23,177 bases of DNA from positions 1 to 23,177 of the forward strand of contig DATLFO010000015.1 in NCBI GenBank assembly GCA_035541035.1, given 5' to 3'. Under the pieces are notes generated by a model, which worked only from the letters and a program-made list of their open reading frames with translations, searched no databases and was not told the DNA's origin. Origin of the DNA: DASWHR01 sp035541035 (GTDB lineage: Bacteria; Actinomycetota; AC-67). The position numbers and the translations under genes are program-made. Shown piece by piece: positions 15,497 to 22,343 of the stretch. Within the stretch, counting starts at the first letter, position 1. Each line of letters begins with the position of its first letter.

Positions 15497-15709
15497 ATGG
15501 CGAACGTCGAAGCAGAGATGGTGGCCAACGTCTGGAAGGTGCTCGTGCAGCCCGGGGCGACCGTCGCCGAGGGCGACACGCTCGTGATCCTGGAATCCAT
15601 GAAGATGGAGATCCCGGTCGAGGCCCCGCACGACGGGACCGTCACGGCGGTCAACGTCCATGAGGGCGGCGTCGTGCAAGAAGGCGACGTCATCGCGGTC
15701 ATCGAGTGA
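15497..15709 (+). CDS. Biotin carboxyl carrier-like protein (70 aa)
   Basis: The whole protein is one biotinyl/lipoyl-attachment domain. The biotinylation motif is ESMKMEIPV with the target K36, flanked by GATVAEGDTLVILE and the second hairpin APHDGTVTAVNVHEGGVVQEGDVIAVI. At 70 residues it lacks any N-terminal extension, resembling the stand-alone carriers of actinobacterial acyl-CoA carboxylases and transcarboxylases. It would carry CO2 between a biotin carboxylase and a carboxyltransferase; the carboxyltransferase at 8334 is a candidate partner. GGAG at 15484-15487 precedes the ATG. The stop overlaps the next crotonase gene by GTGA. The 240 bases upstream hold a GC-rich hairpin (15442-15458) but no clear promoter. 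Confidence 0.93.
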   Translation: MANVEAEMVANVWKVLVQPGATVAEGDTLVILESMKMEIPVEAPHDGTVTAVNVHEGGVVQEGDVIAVIE

Positions 15710-16494
15710 GCGATCTCGTCGAGATCGTTCCCGGCCGGGTCACGCTGATCACGCTCCGGCGGCCCGGCCGACGCAACGCGCTCAACACGGCGATGCTCGA
15801 CGCGCTGCGCGAGGCGCTCGCCGTCGCGGACACCGACGAGCAGGCACGCTGCATCGTGCTGCAGGGCGAGGGCGATCACTTTTGCGCCGGCGCCGACTTC
15901 GGCGATGTCACCGCCGGCGCCGAGGGCGGCGCGCGCTACGGTGCCGGCTTCGAGGCGCTTCTGCGCTCCATCGAGGAGCACCGGCTTCCCGTCGTCGCCG
16001 GCGTGCAGGGCGCCGCGCTCGGCGCGGGCTGCCAGCTGCTCGCGGCGTGTGACCTGGCGGTGGCGGCCGAGGATGCCCGCATCGGCATCCCGAGCGCCCG
16101 GCTCGGGCTGCTGCTGGACCTCGAGAAGATCCAGCGGATGGCCGCCGTCGTCGGCATCCCGACCGTGCGCGAGATGCTGCTCGCCGGCCGCGAATGGACC
16201 GGCGTCGAAGCGGCCGAGCGCGGGCTGGTGACCGCCGCCGTGCCGCGCAGCGCGCTCGCAGCCGCCGTGGCCGGGCTCGCCGAACGGGTCGCGTCGTGCG
16301 CGCCGCTGTCGGTGCAAGGCAGCAAGGCCGGGCTTCGCGCGATCGTCGATCACGGTCCGCTCGACCGGATGCGAGACGGAGCGGCCTTCGAGCGCCATGA
16401 TGAGCGCGCGATCGCAGCGGCGCAGAGCGAGGACCTGCGTGAAGGGCTCGCCGCGCTTCGCGAGCGGCGGCCGCCCGAGTTCCGCGGCCGCTAA
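15706..16494 (+). CDS. Crotonase-superfamily protein lacking both catalytic glutamates (262 aa)
   Basis: The crotonase fold is clear: RRPGRRNALN near residue 20, the oxyanion hole FCAGADFGD, and GAALGAGCQLLAACDLAVAAEDARIGIP. The two glutamates of enoyl-CoA hydratase are replaced by Q110 (GCQLL) and S130 (GIPSARLG), so ordinary hydration is unlikely. The family includes isomerases, decarboxylases and hydrolases with other catalytic residues. The GTG start overlaps the biotinyl-carrier stop by four bases and implies co-translation; a role with a carboxylase, for example removing or editing acyl-CoA products, is speculation. The TAA stop overlaps the convergent peptidase stop in CTAA. Confidence 0.9.
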   Translation: MSDLVEIVPGRVTLITLRRPGRRNALNTAMLDALREALAVADTDEQARCIVLQGEGDHFCAGADFGDVTAGAEGGARYGAGFEALLRSIEEHRLPVVAGVQGAALGAGCQLLAACDLAVAAEDARIGIPSARLGLLLDLEKIQRMAAVVGIPTVREMLLAGREWTGVEAAERGLVTAAVPRSALAAAVAGLAERVASCAPLSVQGSKAGLRAIVDHGPLDRMRDGAAFERHDERAIAAAQSEDLREGLAALRERRPPEFRGR

Positions 16495-17372
16495 CGAACT
16501 GCGTCGCGCACCGCCGACGCGACCGCGTCGGCCGCGAGCATCCCCAGCAGATCGACTTCGCGCCGGGTCGCGGGCCGCTCGCCGGGCGCGGCGACCGCGA
16601 ACACCACGTCGCCGTCGTAGTGCGTGTGCGCCGGCCGCACCGCGCGCGTGATCCCGTCGCTGCCGCGCGCCGCCACGAAGGCTGCTTCCCGCTTGCCGAT
16701 CGTCGCGGTCGTCGTCACCACCGCGAGCACGGTGTTCTCCGACCACGACGCGGCCTCGACGTCGCGCAGCGACGGCCGGGCCGCTCGCGTGCCGGCAAGA
16801 ACGGTGCCGTCGTCGCCGACGATGTCGCCGAACGCGTTGACCACCGCGAGCGCGCAGACGCGAACGTCGTCCTGCTCCGCGCTCGCCACGCCCAGCCCGC
16901 CGGGTCCCCGATGATCCAGCCCTGCCCACTTGCCGATCGACGCGCCCGTGCCCGCGCCGACGCGGCCGCGCGCGACCTCGCCCTCGATTGCGGCCTCACA
17001 CGCCGCATAGCCTTCCTCGGGGCCGGGTCTGCGCATGCCCGGCGCGGCCGCGAAGTCGAACACCACGGCCGCCGGGACGATCGGGATCACAACCGGGCCG
17101 GCGCGAAAGCCAGCGCCGCGCTCGGCGCACCAGCGCATCGCGCCGTCGGCCGCAGCCAGCCCGAACGCGCTGCCGCCGGACAGCACGATCGCATGCACCT
17201 CGCTTCGCGGCATGTGCGGCGCGAGCGCGGCCAGCTCGCGCGAGCCCGGCGCCATGCCGCGCACGTCGCAGGACGACACGTTGCCGGGCGGCGGCAGGAC
17301 CACCGTGCAGCCGGTCGGCACCGACTCGTCGGTCCAGTGTCCGACGCGAAATCCGTCACTCATCGATGCCAT
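16491..17372 (-). CDS. P1 family (S58, DmpA/NylC-like) peptidase (293 aa)
   Basis: Matches the DmpA/NylC N-terminal-nucleophile family, in which the precursor cleaves itself and the new N-terminal Ser or Thr is the nucleophile. Visible landmarks: the N-terminal GFRVGHWTDESVPTGCTVVLPP, HAIVLSGGSAFGLAAADG, GRVGAGTGASIGKW, VVNAFGDIVGDDG and AVRPAHTHYDGDVVFAV. The likely self-cleavage site is N213-T214 (SENTVLAVV). Known members cleave D-amino or beta-amino peptides or nylon oligomers; the substrate here is unknown. There is no signal peptide, so it is cytoplasmic. The start at 17372 is supported by a TAGCGT -10 six bases upstream; an ATG three codons later is possible. It is divergent from the kinase gene. 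Confidence 0.9.
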   Translation of the reverse strand: MASMSDGFRVGHWTDESVPTGCTVVLPPPGNVSSCDVRGMAPGSRELAALAPHMPRSEVHAIVLSGGSAFGLAAADGAMRWCAERGAGFRAGPVVIPIVPAAVVFDFAAAPGMRRPGPEEGYAACEAAIEGEVARGRVGAGTGASIGKWAGLDHRGPGGLGVASAEQDDVRVCALAVVNAFGDIVGDDGTVLAGTRAARPSLRDVEAASWSENTVLAVVTTTATIGKREAAFVAARGSDGITRAVRPAHTHYDGDVVFAVAAPGERPATRREVDLLGMLAADAVASAVRDAVR

Positions 17373-17378
17373 GTCCGA

Positions 17379-17384
17379 ACGCTA
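17379..17384 (-). promoter_or_regulatory. -10 element TAGCGT for the leaderless P1 peptidase gene
   Basis: Read on the minus strand, TAGCGT lies exactly 6 bases before the ATG at 17372. No ribosome-binding site is present, consistent with a leaderless mRNA. Confidence 0.45.
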
Positions 17385-17407
17385 CCATCCACGCTCTCCG
17401 GGACGGC

Positions 17408-17413
17408 TATGCT
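17408..17413 (+). promoter_or_regulatory. -10 element TATGCT for the histidine kinase gene
   Basis: TATGCT ends 9 bases before the ATG at 17423. The 50-base gap to the divergent peptidase gene leaves room only for closely packed or overlapping promoters. Confidence 0.4.
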
Positions 17414-17422
17414 GGCGGCGCC

Positions 17423-18856
17423 ATGTATCCGCTCCGTCCGCTCGCACGCCGGTTCACGGACCTGGACGAGGCCGACGTGCTGCATCTGCAACGGCTCGTC
17501 GCGGACTGGCAGATGCTTGCCGACCTCAATTTCGCCGACCTGCTGCTGTTCGTGCCGCTTCGCGACGAGGACGGCTACATCGTGCTCGCGCAAGTGCGGC
17601 CCTTCCCGGCGCAGACGCTCTATCAAGAGGACATGGTTGGCACGGTCGTGCCGCGCCGCCCGCGCGTGGCGCGCGCGATCGGCGAAGGGCGGATCGTGCG
17701 CGAAGGCGACCCCGAGTGGCGCGAGGGTGTGCCGATTCGCGAAGAGGTGATCCCCGTCCGCCACGGCGACCGCGTCATCGGCGCGATCTCGAGCGAGCAG
17801 AACCTTTCGACCGCACGCACGCCGTCCAAGCTCGAGCTTTCCTATCTTCAGGCCGCGGGCGATCTGGCGCAGATGATCGCCGACGGCGAGTTCCCCTTCC
17901 CGGGCGAGCAGCCGGAGAACGAGATTCCGCTGCGCGTCGGCGACGGCTTCATGCGCATCGACGAAGCGGGCGTGGTCACCTACGTCAGCCCGAACGCGAT
18001 CAGCGCCTACCGCAGGCTGGGCGTGACCGCGAACCTCGTGGACGAGCCGCTCGGCGGATCCGAGATCGAGGAGGAGAGCGTGCTGGCCCGGCTCAAGCAG
18101 GGGCGGCCGGTCACCAGCGAGGTTGAGGCGAACGGTGCGTTCGTGCTGCGCCGCTTCATCCCGATCGTGCACGAGGGCCGCGTCGAGGGCGCGCTCGGGT
18201 TCATCCGGGACACCACCGAGCTTCGCCGGCGTGACCGCATGCTGGTCCTGAAGGACGCCACGATCCGCGAGATCCATCACCGCGTGAAGAACAATCTGCA
18301 AACCGTCGCGTCGCTGCTGCGCATGCAGACGCGCCGTGTCGGCACTGCCGAAGGAAAACAGGCGCTCGAGGAGGCGATCCGGCGCATCTCCTCGATCGCG
18401 CTCGTGCACGAGACGCTGTCGCAGGACTCCAGCGAGATGGTCGAGTTCGATCAGGTCGCGCAGCGCGTGGTGGACATGGTCGGCGATACGCTCACCGGCC
18501 CCGACCGGCCGGTGCGTTTCAGCCTGTCGGGATCGGCGGGCGAGATCGACGCCGACGTCGCCACGCCGCTCGCGCTCGTGCTCAACGAGCTGTGCCAGAA
18601 CGCCGTCGATCACGCTTTCCCCCACGGCGGCGGCAAGGTCGAGGTCACGATCGAGCGGCGCGGCCTGAACTTTCGCCTGACCGTGGCCGATGACGGCACC
18701 GGCCTTCCCGACGGCTTCTCGCTCGAGGGCGGCTCCAATCTTGGCCTGCAGATCGTGCGGACGCTCGTCGAGAGCGAGCTCGGCGGCGAGATCACGCTCT
18801 CCTCCGACGGTGGAACGCGCGCCCGCGTCGAGATCCCGCTGGCGCAGCCGTCGTGA
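17423..18856 (+). CDS. pdtaS: PdtaS-like sensor histidine kinase (477 aa)
   Basis: Cytoplasmic kinase with no membrane segment. The N-terminal domain (about 10-155) is GAF-like, ending in RHGDRVIGAISSEQNL. A PAS domain follows (about 170-275, GDGFMRIDEAGVVTYVSPNAISAYRRLG). The dimerisation/phosphoacceptor domain is HisKA_2 type, with the HHRVKNNLQTVASLLRMQ signature (H285/H286). The ATPase domain has NELCQNAVDHAF, DDGTGLPDGF and GGSNLGLQIVRTLV. This order and signature match PdtaS of actinobacteria, which phosphorylates the ANTAR response regulator PdtaR to control antitermination; that partner is not in the window. The stop overlaps the hydrolase start by four bases. Confidence 0.93.
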   Translation: MYPLRPLARRFTDLDEADVLHLQRLVADWQMLADLNFADLLLFVPLRDEDGYIVLAQVRPFPAQTLYQEDMVGTVVPRRPRVARAIGEGRIVREGDPEWREGVPIREEVIPVRHGDRVIGAISSEQNLSTARTPSKLELSYLQAAGDLAQMIADGEFPFPGEQPENEIPLRVGDGFMRIDEAGVVTYVSPNAISAYRRLGVTANLVDEPLGGSEIEEESVLARLKQGRPVTSEVEANGAFVLRRFIPIVHEGRVEGALGFIRDTTELRRRDRMLVLKDATIREIHHRVKNNLQTVASLLRMQTRRVGTAEGKQALEEAIRRISSIALVHETLSQDSSEMVEFDQVAQRVVDMVGDTLTGPDRPVRFSLSGSAGEIDADVATPLALVLNELCQNAVDHAFPHGGGKVEVTIERRGLNFRLTVADDGTGLPDGFSLEGGSNLGLQIVRTLVESELGGEITLSSDGGTRARVEIPLAQPS

Positions 18857-19644
18857 CCCTGCTGCTGCTGCACTCCGCCGGCGCGACCACTGCGCTCTGG
18901 GACCGCGTGCTCGAGCATCTCGACGGCATCCCGGCGTTCGCGTGGCCGCTGCCGGGACGCGCGGGCGCGGCCTGGCCCGACAACGAGCGAGAGCGCGACG
19001 TCGCCGCGTACGCGCGCGCCATCATGGCGCGCATGGACGGCGAGGGCATCGAGCGCGCCACGATCGCCGGGCATTCGCTCGGCGGGGCCGTGGCGCTGCA
19101 GATGGCGCTTGCCCATTCCGATCGCGTCGCCGGGCTCGGCCTGTCGTGCACGGGCGCCAGGCTGCGCGTGTTGCCTCACGTCCTCGAAGGCTTCGCCGAC
19201 GGCGTGCGCGACGTGATCGACTTCTGGATCAACGTGCAGTGCGGGCCCGCCACCGGGGACCGCGAGCGCATCGTGATGCGCCGGATGCTGGAGTCGGCCG
19301 GCATGGAGCAGACCTGGTGCGATCTTCGCGCATGCGACGGCTTCGACGTCATGGACCGGCTGCCCGAGATCGGCGTGCGCACCCAGGTCTTCGGGGGCGG
19401 TCATGACGTCGTCACGCCGCCGAAGTACGCGCGCTATCTCGCGGAGCGGATCAGCGGCGCGCGCCTGACGATCTTCCCCGGCGCCGGGCACACGGCTCCG
19501 CTGGAGCATCCCGAGGAGATGGCCGGCGATCTGGCGGTGCTGTGGGCGGCGACGGCGCCGCCCGTGGACGCTAGCGGCCGCCGACGACCGTCGTCGGCTC
19601 TCCGCCCCCCGGCGACTGGAAGGTCGGATCGGTCGGGGTGCTGA
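18853..19644 (+). CDS. Alpha/beta hydrolase (263 aa, C-terminal tail overlaps the opposite gene)
   Basis: Alpha/beta-hydrolase fold with all catalytic residues visible: nucleophile S75 in GHSLGG, acid D185 in GGGHDVVTP, and H213 in GAGHTAPLEHPEE. LLLLHSAGATTALWD is the oxyanion-side HG-like motif. The substrate is not predictable; esterase, lactonase or 3-oxoadipate enol-lactonase-like roles all fit. The GTG start overlaps the kinase stop. The fold is complete by about residue 236. The last 25 residues are a basic, Pro/Ser/Arg-rich tail that runs into the convergent small-protein gene (74-base overlap) and looks like read-through rather than conserved sequence. Confidence 0.88.
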   Translation: MTLLLLHSAGATTALWDRVLEHLDGIPAFAWPLPGRAGAAWPDNERERDVAAYARAIMARMDGEGIERATIAGHSLGGAVALQMALAHSDRVAGLGLSCTGARLRVLPHVLEGFADGVRDVIDFWINVQCGPATGDRERIVMRRMLESAGMEQTWCDLRACDGFDVMDRLPEIGVRTQVFGGGHDVVTPPKYARYLAERISGARLTIFPGAGHTAPLEHPEEMAGDLAVLWAATAPPVDASGRRRPSSALRPPATGRSDRSGC

Positions 19645-19774
19645 TCACGCGCGTGACGGCGAGCCAGATGATGAACAGCAGCAGCCCGGCCGTGATGATG
19701 CGGCCGATCCAGCTCTTGCGTCGCTCGGCCGGCTCGGATGCGAATCCGACGGGACCGTTGTATTCCTCGCGCAT
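19571..19774 (-). CDS. Small single-helix membrane protein (67 aa)
   Basis: Not recognised as a named family. One clear transmembrane helix spans about residues 26-46 (RIITAGLLLFIIWLAVTRVIS), preceded by a charged N-terminus (AERRKSWIG) and followed by a Pro/Gly/Thr-rich tail. By the positive-inside rule the N-terminus is cytoplasmic. The ATG at 19772-19774 is preceded by no ribosome-binding site, but a TACCAT hexamer (19784-19789) lies 9 bases upstream, suggesting a leaderless transcript. The 3' end overlaps the hydrolase gene on the other strand. Coding status is supported by the helix and the start context only. Confidence 0.68.
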   Translation of the reverse strand: MREEYNGPVGFASEPAERRKSWIGRIITAGLLLFIIWLAVTRVISTPTDPTFQSPGGGEPTTVVGGR

Positions 19775-19829
19775 GGTCAGGGAATGGTAGCGCGTGTGGG
19801 GTGAGCAGGCAGGGACCGTCGGGCCGGGA

Positions 19830-20081
19830 TCAGACGGCGACGCGCTGGCGCGTGGCGCGGCTGCGGCGGAGCGTCCGGCGCTCCTCTTCGGTCAGGCCGC
19901 CCCAGACGCCCGCGTCCTGGGCGGTCTCGATCGCCCATTCCAGGCAGGGCTCGCGGACGGCGCACATCGCGCAGATGGCCTTGGCGGCCTCGATCTGGGC
20001 GAGCGCCGGGCCGGTGGTGCCGATGGGGAAGAAGATCTCGGGGTCGACGTCTCGGCAGGAGGCCTGGTGACGCCAGTCCAT
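19830..20081 (-). CDS. whiB1: WhiB1-like iron-sulfur transcriptional regulator (83 aa)
   Basis: Wbl-family protein: four cysteines C9, C37, C40 and C46 bind a 4Fe-4S cluster, and the GVWGG turn (residues 58-62) is followed by a basic C-terminus (RRTLRRSRATRQR) for DNA contact. The start MDWRHQASCRD and the block EIFFPIGTTGPALAQIEAAKAICAMC closely follow WhiB1 (WblE), the essential, nitric-oxide-sensitive member that binds sigma factor region 4; this is family knowledge. The ATG at 20079-20081 has GGAG about 9 bases upstream. A good promoter lies at 20171-20200, giving a leader of roughly 80 bases. Wbl proteins are restricted to actinobacteria and their phages, which fixes the lineage. Confidence 0.95.
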   Translation of the reverse strand: MDWRHQASCRDVDPEIFFPIGTTGPALAQIEAAKAICAMCAVREPCLEWAIETAQDAGVWGGLTEEERRTLRRSRATRQRVAV

Positions 20082-20170
20082 CGAGATGCTCTCCAAGGCA
20101 ACTTCCCCCTCTTCTCGTTTTGGGCACCGGGCTGCCACGGTGATGACGTTGAAGGCCCGGAAGCGGCGCG

Positions 20171-20200
20171 AGTATATGCCTCGGCCGAAAGGGCTGGCAA
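20171..20200 (-). promoter_or_regulatory. Sigma-70-type promoter of whiB1
   Basis: On the minus strand TTGCCA (20195-20200) and TATACT (20171-20176) are separated by 18 bases, each matching consensus at five of six positions. Transcription should start near 20164. Confidence 0.65.
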
Positions 20201-20269
20201 TACCTTCCCGGGGGGCTTTCCGCGTCCCGAGGGCGGTTTTTCTGCACGAAACCGAGCAAGCGGCGTTGC

Positions 20270-20284
20270 GCTTGTGGCACAAGC
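20270..20284. promoter_or_regulatory. Perfect 15-base palindrome, candidate operator
   Basis: GCTTGTGGCACAAGC is a perfect inverted repeat (7-base arms, one central base). It lies 65 bases before the glycerophosphodiesterase start and about 70 bases upstream of the whiB1 promoter, so it could serve either gene. The binding protein is unknown. The rest of 20082-20349 holds the whiB1 promoter and no gene. Confidence 0.4.
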
Positions 20285-20349
20285 CTGATCGCGTGACGAC
20301 TTCGCTTATCAAAACATAACAACAGCAACACCCGAGGAAGGGGGAGCCC

Positions 20350-21048
20350 GTGAAGGTCATCGGCCACCGAGGAGCGGCCGGTCGCGCGCCCGAGAACACC
20401 GTTGCCGGGGTGGCCCTCGCCTTCGCCGACGGGGCCGATGCGGTCGAGGTCGACGTGCGCCTGGCCGCCGACGGCACCCCGGTGATCATCCACGACGAGA
20501 CGCTCGACCGGACCGCGGGCATCGCGGCCCGCGTAGCCGCCCTCACCTCGGCCGAGCTGGCCGGGCTCATCGGCGGGGACCGCCGGATCCCGACGCTCGC
20601 CGAGGTCTGGGACGCGGCCTCGGGGCGGGTCGTGCTCGAGCTAAAGGGCGCCTGGGGGAGCGGCGAGGCGGTGGAGGCCGCGCGGGTCGTGGCGGACTTC
20701 CTGGCGAGCCGTGACGTCTCGGCGGCGGTCGTGTCCTGCTTCGACCCGGCGGCGCTTGCGGCGTTTCTCGATGCCGGAGGAACCGCGCGAACGGGAGTGA
20801 TCACGCTGGAGGCGCTGGATCCCGTGTCCAACATCCGGGCCGCCGCCGAGGGCGGGCATCACGTCTGCTATATCCCCGGCACCCTCGTCACGGCCGAGAT
20901 CGTGCGGCTGGCGCACGCCGCCGGCAAGGAGATCGTGGCTTGGACCGTCAACGACCCCGACGTGATCCGCGCGCTCGCGGCCGCCGGAGCCGACGGCGTG
21001 ATCACCGATGACCCGGGCGCCGCGCGCGCCGCCCTCGCCGCGCGCTAA
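20350..21048 (+). CDS. Glycerophosphodiester phosphodiesterase (232 aa)
   Basis: GDPD-family TIM barrel that hydrolyses glycerophosphodiesters to glycerol 3-phosphate and an alcohol. Catalytic and metal residues are visible: the HRG at residues 6-8, APENT, AVEVDVRLAADG, and the IIHDETLDRT motif. LELKG and AWTVND are further family landmarks, and the C-terminal GADGVITDDP is typical. There is no signal peptide, so this is a cytoplasmic form. GTG start with GAGGAAGGGGGAG just upstream. The TAA stop overlaps the convergent lipid-kinase TAG within CTAA (21045-21048). The pairing of a phosphodiesterase and a lipid kinase suggests membrane-lipid turnover, though they are convergent and not an operon. 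Confidence 0.94.
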   Translation: MKVIGHRGAAGRAPENTVAGVALAFADGADAVEVDVRLAADGTPVIIHDETLDRTAGIAARVAALTSAELAGLIGGDRRIPTLAEVWDAASGRVVLELKGAWGSGEAVEAARVVADFLASRDVSAAVVSCFDPAALAAFLDAGGTARTGVITLEALDPVSNIRAAAEGGHHVCYIPGTLVTAEIVRLAHAAGKEIVAWTVNDPDVIRALAAAGADGVITDDPGAARAALAAR

Positions 21049-21962
21049 CCGATCACGCGCAGCGCGCCGCGCTCGACCGAGAAGCGAAACTCGGTGTCGC
21101 TGCCCGCCAGGTCGCCGTCGACCTGGAAGCGTGCCGGCGCGTCGGCGCGCAAAACGAACGAGTCGGCGTCGTGCAGCGTAGTGACCGCGCGGAAGCGAAC
21201 GTGACGGGCCGGCCCGAACGCGCTGAAGATCACGCGCAGAACCGTGGTGATGCGCATCGTGCGCAGCGCCGTCAGGTCCAGGCCGAGATCCAGCCGCGCC
21301 TCGGGCACGACGCGGAACGGGCGTGAGCCGAGGAACGTGTACGGGTTCGAGTTGCCCACGATCGCCGCGCGAATCCCGTCGGTGATCTTGCCGTCGGGTC
21401 CGGTCAGCTCGAGCGCCGGACGCGGACGCGAGGAAGGGAAGAAATATTCGCGCAGGCCGGAGGAGATGAAGAACGTCTCGCCGAAGCGCCGCTTGGCGCG
21501 CGGGTTCGCTTCCACGCGCCGCACGACCTCGGCGTCGAAGCCCACGCCCGCGCAGAACGCGAACGCGCGCCCGTTCACGCGGCCGAGGTTGACCGTTCGC
21601 GGCGCTAGGCCCTCGCGCACGCGCGACAGCAGCATGGCCGTCGCCTCGACCGAATCCTTCGGGTAACCGAGCGTGCGCGCAAGCACGTTCGTGCCGCCGC
21701 CCGGGATCGTCGCGAGCGGGATGCCGGTCCCGGCGAGCCCGTTGACGGCTTCGTTGATCGTGCCGTCGCCGCCGAGCACGCAGACCAGATCGAACGCATC
21801 AGCCGCGGCCGCCTCGGCGGCCAAGTCGGTGGCGTGGCCGCGCTTGGTCGTCTCGGCGAGCTCGACGTGCAGCTCAGACGACAAGGCGCGCGCGATGACG
21901 TCGCGCACGCCCGGGGTGGTGGTGGTGGCGACCGGATTCCAGATCAGGAGCGCGCGCTTCAC
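21045..21962 (-). CDS. Diacylglycerol kinase/YegS-like lipid kinase (305 aa)
   Basis: DAGK catalytic-domain protein: the nucleotide-binding GGDGT (residues 64-68) in LVCVLGGDGTINEAVNGL, then IPGGGTNVLARTLG (88-99), and the C-terminal beta-sandwich with FQVDGDLAGSDTEF. It phosphorylates a lipid such as diacylglycerol using ATP at the inner membrane face; substrate not determinable. The start is a GTG (21960-21962) that overlaps the stop of the selenoprotein gene upstream by four bases. No strong ribosome-binding site precedes it, so its translation probably depends on ribosomes finishing the upstream gene. Confidence 0.92.
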   Translation of the reverse strand: MKRALLIWNPVATTTTPGVRDVIARALSSELHVELAETTKRGHATDLAAEAAAADAFDLVCVLGGDGTINEAVNGLAGTGIPLATIPGGGTNVLARTLGYPKDSVEATAMLLSRVREGLAPRTVNLGRVNGRAFAFCAGVGFDAEVVRRVEANPRAKRRFGETFFISSGLREYFFPSSRPRPALELTGPDGKITDGIRAAIVGNSNPYTFLGSRPFRVVPEARLDLGLDLTALRTMRITTVLRVIFSAFGPARHVRFRAVTTLHDADSFVLRADAPARFQVDGDLAGSDTEFRFSVERGALRVIG

Positions 21963-22192
21963 CCGCGGCCCCGAACCAGCGCCTCGACCTCGCCGGGCTG
22001 GGCATGTCGCCCGAGCGACTTCTTGGAGAACACGAGGTCTCCGTCCACGGTCACCTCGAACACGCCTCCGCCGGACGGCACGATCGTGATGATTTCGACG
22101 GATTGCTCCATCTCACCGAGCAGGGAGGCCGCCAGACCGACGGCACGGTCGGTGTAGCCTCAAACGGCGCAATACTCGATGTTGATCTTCAT
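21959..22192 (-). CDS. SelW-like (Rdx family) selenoprotein with in-frame UGA as Sec (77 aa)
   Basis: Translation from the ATG at 22190-22192 gives MKINIEYCAV, then UGA (22160-22162), then GYTDRAVGLAASLLGEM and on to a TGA at 21959-21961. The whole matches the Rdx/SelW/SelT family: IEYC-x-x-(C/U)-GY, a SGGGVFEVTVDGDLVFSKK core, and GRHAQPGEVEALV at the end. The UGA falls exactly at the second redox position of C-x-x-C/U (C8, U11), the usual Sec site. The thioredoxin-like family is thought to act in thiol redox control. GGAGG lies 6 bases before the ATG. A stem-loop starts at the UGA. UGA is a normal stop for neighbouring genes, so general reassignment is unlikely. Ordinary ORF calling breaks this gene in two. 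A nonsense mutation is the alternative, but its exact position argues against that. Confidence 0.88.
22125..22162 (-). promoter_or_regulatory. Candidate bacterial SECIS stem-loop at the Sec codon
   Basis: In the minus-strand sense, GAGGC (starting with the GA of the UGA) pairs with GCCUC (22125-22129). Inside, ACCGAC (22148-22153) pairs perfectly with GUCGGU (22136-22141) around the loop CGUGCC, which has G at its second position. The apical loop lies 12 bases after the UGA, slightly closer than most described bacterial SECIS loops. An alternative fold (GCCG with CGGC) would place a GGU-containing loop 19 bases away. Confidence 0.5.
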
Positions 22193-22331
22193 CGGATGCC
22201 TCCAGGTCCCGCGACACGGTCGATTCCAGGCTATCCCAATCGGCGGGGGCGGAAACGAGGCCTTCGGGCCGTGGCGGGACGGGATCGTCGAGGGCCGGGA
22301 CGGGGGGATGGTCACGCGGCCGGGGGCGTCC

Positions 22332-22337
22332 TAATCT
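22332..22337 (+). promoter_or_regulatory. -10 element TAATCT for the leaderless DUF2007 gene
   Basis: TAATCT lies exactly 6 bases before the ATG at 22344, with no ribosome-binding site between, matching the leaderless layout seen at clpS and the P1 peptidase gene. Confidence 0.45.
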
Positions 22338-22343
22338 TTGCCC

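Noticed and set aside
22143..22192. Treating the SelW-like gene as a pseudogene or frameshift
   Set aside because: The frame is continuous on both sides of the UGA, the UGA falls exactly at the known Sec position, and a stem-loop follows.
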